Source of the DNA: Kiritimatiellia bacterium
GTDB taxonomy: Bacteria > Verrucomicrobiota > Kiritimatiellia > CAIQIC01 > Lenti-01
Direction: 5' to 3'
Length of the DNA stretch: 10,055 nt
Assembly: GCA_018432565.1 (NCBI GenBank)
Contig: JAHDSS010000415.1
Span: 1 to 10,055, forward strand
The notes under the pieces were generated by a model, which saw only the letters and a list, made by a program, of their open reading frames with translations, was not told the origin of the DNA and made no database searches. Below are positions 6,500 through 10,055 of the stretch, in pieces. Every line of letters starts with the position of its first letter. Position 1 is the stretch's first letter. The position numbers and the translations under genes were made by a program.

Positions 6500-7693
6500 T
6501 CAACGGCTCCAGGCCGGTGCAGACCATTCACCCGATGTTGTCAACGCTACGGGGGCGCCCCCCTCGCTGTCAAGGAGGTAAATGGAGTAGGAGTAGTTGA
6601 CGGCGCGGGCGGCGGCGAGGTGGCGGCCGTCGGGGGCCCAGGAGGGGCTTTCGTAGGCGGCGTCGAAGGGGGTGATGACCCGCTCCTGGCCGCTGGCGGG
6701 GTCGATGACGGCGATCTGGAACTTGCCGCCGATGAGACTCTGATAGGCGATGAGGCCGTTGGCCCCCCAATCCGGCTCGCCATTCTGGGTGCCGCGGTGC
6801 GTCAGGCGCCGGGGGGTGCTGCCGGGCGTGCGCGAAAGGATGTACAGCTGTTGGCTTCCGCTGGTATCCGAGACATAGACGATGCGGGAGCCGTCCGGCG
6901 ACCAGGCGGGGGAGCCTTCGGTGGCGCGCGGGGTGTTGGTCAGCCGGGTGGTGCGCTTGCTGGCGATATCCATGACATACAAGTCGGGATTGCCGTCCTT
7001 GGAAAGGACCAGCGCCATGGAACGGCCGTCCGGCGAGATGGCGCCGCCGGAATTGAGTCCGGGGAAGGCCGCGGCGCGCCGGCGGGTGCCGGTGGCCAGT
7101 TCGATGGTATAAATGTCGCTCCAGCGGTTGACCCACGAGGCATAGGCGATGAAGCGGTTGTCGGGGCTCCAGCGGGGCTTGACGGCCGCGGAGCGGTCGC
7201 GGGTGATCTGGTGGATGACCTGGCCGCTGGAATCGGAAACAAACAGCTCCTTGGCGCCGTTGCGGACGCCCAGCATGGCCAGTCGCGCCAGGAAGAACGT
7301 GGGTTTGCCGGTCACCTTGACGACGATGTCGTTGGCGACCTGGTGGGCCAGTTGAACGGCGTGCGGCGCGGCCTGCCGGTAGGTGGCGTTGAGATAGACC
7401 TGTCCGGCGGCGTCCACCACCGTGCAGGCAAACGTCACGTCGCCGCCGGATTCCGTGATGCCGCCGCGGACCTGGACATGCCCCGGCGTTTTGACGGTCA
7501 TCCAGCCCGATCGGTTCAGATTGTTTTCCAGGGTGCGCCGGACGGTTTGGGCGGCGGGGCCGGAGGCGGTCACGCCCGCGAGGTCTATGCCCACGGCCGC
7601 GCCGGTCCCCTTGCTGACCACCACCTGCGCGGTGGCCGCGGCGGCGGCCAGCATCCATGCCAACGCCATCGTCCATGCCGTTTGCCTGCTCAT
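6500..7693 (-). CDS. tolB: TolB, periplasmic beta-propeller of the Tol-Pal system
   Basis: TolB is a soluble periplasmic protein that binds Pal and is handled by TolA during envelope constriction. The 397-residue product starts at ATG 7693 with a Sec signal peptide (basic MSRQ, hydrophobic alanine-rich core, AAATAQ near the cleavage site). The N-terminal alpha/beta domain (about 25-150) includes RRTLENNLNRSGW and LAHQVANDIVVKVTG. A six-blade WD40-like propeller follows, marked by repeated PRWSPDNRFIAY, AISPDGRSMAL, PAWSPDGSRIVYVSD, PDWGANGLIAY and PSWAPDGRHLA. An in-frame ATG 37 codons upstream is rejected because that extension crosses the promoter and destroys the signal peptide. AAGGA stands 7 bases before 7693. 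It is slightly shorter than E. coli TolB (430). pal lies 51 bases downstream; tolQ, tolR and tolA are not adjacent. Confidence 0.95.
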   Translation of the reverse strand: MSRQTAWTMALAWMLAAAAATAQVVVSKGTGAAVGIDLAGVTASGPAAQTVRRTLENNLNRSGWMTVKTPGHVQVRGGITESGGDVTFACTVVDAAGQVYLNATYRQAAPHAVQLAHQVANDIVVKVTGKPTFFLARLAMLGVRNGAKELFVSDSSGQVIHQITRDRSAAVKPRWSPDNRFIAYASWVNRWSDIYTIELATGTRRRAAAFPGLNSGGAISPDGRSMALVLSKDGNPDLYVMDIASKRTTRLTNTPRATEGSPAWSPDGSRIVYVSDTSGSQQLYILSRTPGSTPRRLTHRGTQNGEPDWGANGLIAYQSLIGGKFQIAVIDPASGQERVITPFDAAYESPSWAPDGRHLAAARAVNYSYSIYLLDSEGGAPVALTTSGEWSAPAWSR

Positions 7694-7742
7694 GCTCGAA
7701 TCCTTGTTTTCCGGGTTGTGTCTGAAAGCCGATGTGCCGGGG

Positions 7743-7770
7743 ATGCTAGCGGAGTACGGACGGGATGCAA
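7743..7770 (-). promoter_or_regulatory. Candidate sigma70-type promoter of tolB-pal
   Basis: Read on the minus strand, TTGCAT (7770-7765) and TAGCAT (7748-7743) are separated by 16 bases. This would start transcription near 7736 and give a leader of about 43 bases before the tolB ATG. The -35 hexamer is identical to that proposed for serC, which adds support. The match to consensus is only partial. Confidence 0.5.
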
Positions 7771-7788
7771 CCCTCAAAAACGGGGGCT

Positions 7789-7799
7789 CATGCAAAACG
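7789..7799 (+). repeat. Left flanking direct repeat of the MITE-like element
   Basis: CATGCAAAACG here is identical to 7968-7978. It lies 1 base outside the left inverted repeat. With the neighbouring bases the two copies agree at 14 of 16 positions (ctCATGCAAAACGGGC against ccCATGCAAAACGCGC). The arrangement is compatible with a target-site duplication, although 11 bases is long for one. Confidence 0.55.
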
Positions 7800-7825
7800 G
7801 GCATCTGCGATTCGGTGCACCCGTA

Positions 7826-7847
7826 GCGTCAGAAGGGCGTCAGAAGA
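7826..7847 (+). repeat. Two-copy 11-base tandem repeat inside the element
   Basis: GCGTCAGAAGG (7826-7836) is followed directly by GCGTCAGAAGA (7837-7847), identical over the first 10 bases. It lies just inside the left CGTAGCG motif and has no counterpart at the right end, so it accounts for part of the element's asymmetry. Confidence 0.75.
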
Positions 7848-7859
7848 TCGTAAAGGCTT

Positions 7860-7935
7860 GCCTTCGTGGCACGCGGCTCCTGTCGCGTGCGGTTGAAAGG
7901 AACCGCGCGGGACGGGAGCCCCGCGCTACGATGGC
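7860..7935. repeat. 76-base imperfect palindrome (long stem-loop)
   Basis: Arms 7860-7894 and 7901-7935 are reverse-complementary at 28 of 35 positions around a 6-base loop, gaaagg. The inner 20 bases of each arm match at 17 positions (GGCTCCTG... against ...GGGAGCC), and six of them next to the loop match perfectly. Several mismatches would be G-U pairs in a transcript of one strand. It forms the core of the MITE-like element and resembles REP/BIME-type intergenic palindromes in form. Confidence 0.8.
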
Positions 7936-7967
7936 CAATGCTGGCGACACCGAATCCCAGATGCGCC

Positions 7968-7978
7968 CATGCAAAACG
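7968..7978 (+). repeat. Right flanking direct repeat of the MITE-like element
   Basis: This is the second copy of CATGCAAAACG, 3 bases outside the right inverted repeat. Its AAAA (7973-7976) is also the T-tract of the leftward serC terminator. If the repeats are a target duplication, this copy is the likely original site and the element landed right behind the serC terminator. Confidence 0.55.
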
Positions 7979-8000
7979 CGCCGCGGAGAGCCGCGGCGCG
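7973..8000 (-). terminator. Intrinsic terminator of serC
   Basis: Read leftward, a 10-bp perfect GC stem (8000-7991 with 7986-7977, 4-base loop) is followed by TTTT (7976-7973). It starts 29 bases after the serC stop codon. The T-tract is short but the stem is very stable. Confidence 0.82.
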
Positions 8001-8029
8001 CAGGGGCGGGTTCAGCCCGGAAGGAATGC

Positions 8030-9112
8030 TCAGCCGTTTTTGGTCTGGAAGTCCTTCATGAAGGCAATCAGGGCGTCAATGGATTCCGCGGGGCAGGCGT
8101 TGTAGATGCTGGCGCGGATGCCGCCGACGGAGCGGTGTCCCTTCAGGCCGCTCATCTTCAAGGCGATGGCCTCTTTGATGAACTGGGCTTCGAGGTCTTC
8201 GCTGGGCAGCCGCCAGGTCACGTTCATGGTCGAGCGGAATTCCCCGACGGCCGTGCCGCGGTAGAAGCCGCCGGAGCCGTCAATGGCGGCGTAGAGCTTG
8301 TCGGCCTTGGCCTGGTTGATCTTCTCGATGCCGGCCGCGCCGCCCTTTTCGAGCAGCCAGCGGGTGACGAGCATGAGGATGTAGATGCCGAAGGTCGGCG
8401 GGGTGTTGTAGAGCGAGTTTTCCTTCACATGCGTGCGGTACTGCAGCATGGTCGGGAGGGATTCGGCCGCGCGTTCGGCCAGATCCTTGCGGATGACCAC
8501 GAGGGTCACGCCGGAGGGGCCGAGGTTCTTCTGCGCGCCGGCGTAGATCAGGCCGAACTGCGTGATGTCGATCGGGCGGCAGAGGATATCGCTGGACATA
8601 TCGGCGACCAGCGGGGCTTCGGTCTTGGGGAAGCGCTTCATCTGGGTGCCGGCGATGGTTTCGTTGGACGTGACGTGCACATAGGCGGCGCCGGGGGTGT
8701 AGGACAGCGCGTCGTAGTCCGGCATGGTGGTCGGAATGTCCTTGGAGGTGTCGGCGAGCACGTTGACGCCGCCGAGTTTTTTGGCCTCTTTGATGGCTTT
8801 GGAGGCCCAGGCGCCGGTGTTGACATAGTCGGCGGTCTGGCCCGCGCCGAGGAGGTTCATCGGCACCATGGAAAACTGCATGCTGGCGCCGCCCTGCAGG
8901 AAGAGCACCTGGTAGTCATCGGTCACGCCCAGCAGGCGGTTCAGGTTGGCGACGGCTTCGGCATGCACCGCGTCATAGGCCTTGCCGCGGTGGCTGTGCT
9001 CCATGATGGACATGCCCGTTCCATTGAAGTCCGTCAGTTCCTTCTGGGCGATTTCCAGCACCTCGAGGGGGAGGGCGGCGGGGCCGGCATTGAAGTTGAA
9101 TGCTCTGCTCAT
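8030..9112 (-). CDS. serC: Phosphoserine aminotransferase SerC
   Basis: SerC is a cytoplasmic PLP enzyme that transfers the amino group of glutamate to 3-phosphohydroxypyruvate, giving O-phosphoserine, the second step of serine synthesis. It also acts in PLP synthesis in some bacteria. The 360-residue product has family-typical length and starts with FNFNAGPAALPLEVLE. It carries MSIMEHSHRGKAYDAV, FLQGGASMQFSMVPMNLL, ADMSSDILCRPID, and the PLP-lysine block YAGAQKNLGPSG (K195). Further blocks are VKENSLYNTPPTFGIY and the C-terminal GLKGHRSVGGIRASIYNACP, a strong SerC signature. GAGGA stands 8 bases before ATG 9112. It has its own promoter and terminator, so it is probably monocistronic. serA and serB are not adjacent. 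No anomalies were seen. Confidence 0.98.
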   Translation of the reverse strand: MSRAFNFNAGPAALPLEVLEIAQKELTDFNGTGMSIMEHSHRGKAYDAVHAEAVANLNRLLGVTDDYQVLFLQGGASMQFSMVPMNLLGAGQTADYVNTGAWASKAIKEAKKLGGVNVLADTSKDIPTTMPDYDALSYTPGAAYVHVTSNETIAGTQMKRFPKTEAPLVADMSSDILCRPIDITQFGLIYAGAQKNLGPSGVTLVVIRKDLAERAAESLPTMLQYRTHVKENSLYNTPPTFGIYILMLVTRWLLEKGGAAGIEKINQAKADKLYAAIDGSGGFYRGTAVGEFRSTMNVTWRLPSEDLEAQFIKEAIALKMSGLKGHRSVGGIRASIYNACPAESIDALIAFMKDFQTKNG

Positions 9113-9159
9113 ATCGGGTTCCTCTGTTGATTCCTTGCTTGGTTGATCTGAAGGCCGGC

Positions 9160-9189
9160 ATCATAGACCGGCGCCCCGTGCCAATGCAA
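9160..9189 (-). promoter_or_regulatory. Candidate sigma70-type promoter of serC
   Basis: Read on the minus strand, TTGCAT (9189-9184) and TATGAT (9165-9160) are 18 bases apart. The -10 box matches TATAAT at five of six positions. Transcription would start near 9153, about 40 bases before the ATG. A small dyad, GCCGG (9154-9158) and CCGGC (9168-9172), brackets the -10 box and could be an operator or chance. Confidence 0.6.
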
Positions 9190-9220
9190 TCAGAACCCGC
9201 GAACGGGGCGGTAAAAGTGC

Positions 9221-9249
9221 TTGCGGGGGGTGGGGCGGGGGGGTAGAGT
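9221..9249 (+). promoter_or_regulatory. Candidate promoter with a G-run spacer, for the NYN-like gene
   Basis: TTGCGG (9221-9226) and TAGAGT (9244-9249) are exactly 17 bases apart on the + strand. The spacer is almost pure G with single T and C interruptions. Transcription would begin near 9256 and give a leader of about 150 bases. Hexamer matches are modest (three and four of six). The spacing and the position upstream of the only rightward gene here support it. Confidence 0.5.
9225..9243 (+). other. G-quadruplex-like motif in the promoter spacer
   Basis: The tract reads G6-T-G4-C-G7, enough for four runs of at least three G with very short loops. It fills the gap between the proposed -35 and -10 boxes. 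Confidence 0.6.
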
Positions 9250-9320
9250 CCACCCCAGTTTGTCCGGGAAAGCGTAGGACGATGCGACGGACGGCTGCAT
9301 GTATCGGGGAGGAAATCCAC

Positions 9321-9339
9321 GGGTTGGGGCGGGGGGGGG
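9321..9339 (+). other. Second G-quadruplex-like motif, in the leader of the NYN-like gene
   Basis: The tract reads G3-TT-G4-C-G9. It lies 65 bases before ATG 9405, inside the predicted untranslated leader, so it could form an RNA quadruplex. Confidence 0.6.
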
Positions 9340-9404
9340 ATTCCGGATTGCGGCCGCGGCAGATGTCGTCCCGGGACAACGAGAAAAGAAGGATGGAAGT
9401 TCGT

Positions 9405-10055
9405 ATGGGCTTCATGAATGCGATCAAATCGCTCTTCTCCCCCGCCGGCGGATCTTCGCGGCGGATCTATGTGGTGGATGGAGCGCGGTTGGTGGACGAA
9501 AAGACGGGCCGGCGCATGGCGCCGCGCGACCAGGTGCAGATGCTGAACGCGCTGGCGCGGGTGGCCAAGCAGGAAAACATGGAAATCCAGGTGCTGTTCG
9601 AGAGCGATCGCGCGTTGCGCGAGGTGGAAGACGGCGGGGATTTCAACGGGGTGACGGTGTATTTCGCCCCCGACACCGAGCAGCTGGTGGCGAAGGCGTT
9701 GAAACTGTGCCGGGGCGGCGGCGTCCTGGTCAGCTCGGGAGTCACGATGGAAAGCCGCGCCACCGAAGCCGGCATTACGGTCATCGGCAGCAGCACGTTC
9801 CGCAAGGCGTTCCTGCAGGGCGGGCTGCCGGGCGGCAACGGCGGCGATCGCGGGGACCGGGGCGACCGGCGCCGCGGCCGGGACCGCCGGCGCGACCGGG
9901 GCGACCGAGGCGATCGGGGCGACCGGAACGGCAACCGCGGCGGGCAGAAGTCGTCTTCCAACGGCGGCGGGGATTCCGCCCCGGCGGCGGAGCCGGCCTC
10001 CGGCGGCGGCGAGGACAACAGCGCCGTGCGCAATCTGATTGACCTGGTGGAATAA
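9405..10055 (+). CDS. Small PIN/NYN-like domain protein with Arg-Gly-Asp-rich tail
   Basis: The 216-residue product ends with its stop codon at the last base of the window. Residues 19-137 look like a compact alpha/beta domain of PIN/NYN type (YacP-like): strand RRIYVVDGARLVD (D25), a helix, strand IQVLFESD, VTVYFAPDTEQLVAKAL, strand GGVLVSSG, and AGITVIGSSTFRKAF. The strand order and the VDG and AGITVIGSSTF positions fit. However, the acidic residues expected in the third and fourth motifs are replaced (TEQ, SSG), so catalysis may be lost. Residues about 139-180 are a flexible tail of GDR repeats and arginine clusters, likely binding RNA or another polyanion. A Gly/Ser/Ala-rich stretch follows, then the hydrophobic-acidic end NLIDLVE. 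Start 9405 has GGAAG 5 bases upstream. An ATG at 9282 is open but would translate the poly-G leader. Function unknown; the fold assignment is tentative. Confidence 0.8.
   Translation: MGFMNAIKSLFSPAGGSSRRIYVVDGARLVDEKTGRRMAPRDQVQMLNALARVAKQENMEIQVLFESDRALREVEDGGDFNGVTVYFAPDTEQLVAKALKLCRGGGVLVSSGVTMESRATEAGITVIGSSTFRKAFLQGGLPGGNGGDRGDRGDRRRGRDRRRDRGDRGDRGDRNGNRGGQKSSSNGGGDSAPAAEPASGGGEDNSAVRNLIDLVE
9843..9944 (+). repeat. GDR-encoding minisatellite in the NYN-like gene
   Basis: A 9-base unit of form GGCGACCGG recurs, coding three Gly-Asp-Arg triplets, an arginine-rich insert, then another GDR run. The unit is repeated at DNA as well as protein level, so slippage could change tail length in steps of three residues without breaking the frame. 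Confidence 0.7.

Larger units (their letters stand above)
7801..7964. mobile_element. MITE-like non-coding element with terminal inverted repeats
   Basis: Terminal inverted repeats of 17 bases match at 16 positions: GCATCTGCGATTCGGTG at 7801-7817, and the complement of GCATCTGGGATTCGGTG at 7948-7964. A second inverted pair, CGTAGCG (7822-7828) and CGCTACG (7924-7930), lies inside. Both ends are flanked by the direct repeat CATGCAAAACG. The 164-base body has no coding capacity for a transposase, so it would depend on one encoded elsewhere. Inverted ends, outer direct repeats and a palindromic core are the usual signs of a miniature inverted-repeat element. No database match could be made, so family and mobility are inferred. 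Confidence 0.6.
7694..8029. other. Non-coding region between serC and tolB
   Basis: No convincing gene is present in these 336 bases. From right to left it holds the serC terminator, a 164-base MITE-like element with flanking direct repeats, and the tolB promoter and leader. Open frames crossing it lack start signals and family motifs. The stretch 8001-8029 (serC stop side) shows nothing further. Confidence 0.8.

Noticed and set aside
7694..7804. Upstream ATG (7804) as the tolB start
   Set aside because: It would place 37 non-secretory residues before a clean signal peptide, and the extension crosses the proposed promoter.
5960..9130. 1056-codon open frame on the + strand opposite pal, tolB and serC
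   Set aside because: It runs antisense through three well-recognised genes, their promoters and the MITE-like element, and its product has no family motifs. Long antisense frames are expected in G+C-rich coding DNA.
9282..9404. ATG 9282 as the start of the NYN-like gene
   Set aside because: AGGA is only 2 bases from this ATG, and the extension translates the G-run leader into low-complexity sequence.
9250..9404. Long leader of the NYN-like gene considered as a riboswitch
   Set aside because: No known aptamer core, paired helices or terminator/antiterminator pair could be recognised; only the G-run stands out.

Overview
The window reads as G+C-rich chromosomal DNA from a free-living diderm (outer-membrane) bacterium. 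A Pal-type lipoprotein with its TolB partner indicates an outer membrane. SerC, PPK1 and Ppx are ordinary housekeeping proteins. G-rich promoter spacers, small palindromic repeats and a variant Ppx would fit the Verrucomicrobiota/Kiritimatiellota side of the PVC group, but that placement is a weak impression from the sequence alone. Seven protein genes cover about 8.9 kb. No tRNA, rRNA, CRISPR array, transposase, integrase or phage gene is visible.

Region 1 (1-5749, + strand) is a polyphosphate gene cluster. It holds a ROK-family sugar kinase that is cut by the left edge, then a Ppx/GppA-type exopolyphosphatase with an HD domain, polyphosphate kinase PPK1, and a CHAD-domain protein. The last three are separated by only 14 and 3 bases and are almost certainly one transcript. 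PPK1 makes polyphosphate, Ppx degrades it, and CHAD proteins bind it. The ROK kinase in front raises the possibility of polyphosphate-dependent sugar phosphorylation.

Region 2 (5750-5902) is a short convergent intergenic spacer. It holds a hairpin just after the CHAD stop, an imperfect tandem repeat, and a strong intrinsic terminator for the leftward genes.

Region 3 (5903-7693, - strand) is tolB-pal, the periplasmic and outer-membrane end of the Tol-Pal system, with a candidate promoter before tolB. tolQ, tolR and tolA are not next to it.

Region 4 (7694-8029) is non-coding and is the most structured DNA here. A MITE-like element has near-perfect 17-base terminal inverted repeats, a 76-base imperfect palindrome inside, and an 11-base direct repeat on both sides. 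One copy of that direct repeat supplies the T-tract of the serC terminator.

Region 5 (8030-9112, - strand) is serC, a phosphoserine aminotransferase with its own promoter and terminator.

Region 6 (9113-10055) starts with a divergent promoter region containing two G-quadruplex-like G-runs. It continues (+ strand) into a small protein with a PIN/NYN-like fold and an Arg-Gly-Asp-rich tail, ending exactly at the window's right edge.

No clearly unprecedented multi-gene system was found. The best leads are the MITE-like element, the ROK-ppx-ppk1-CHAD cluster, and the NYN-like protein with a basic repetitive tail behind a G-quadruplex-bearing leader.
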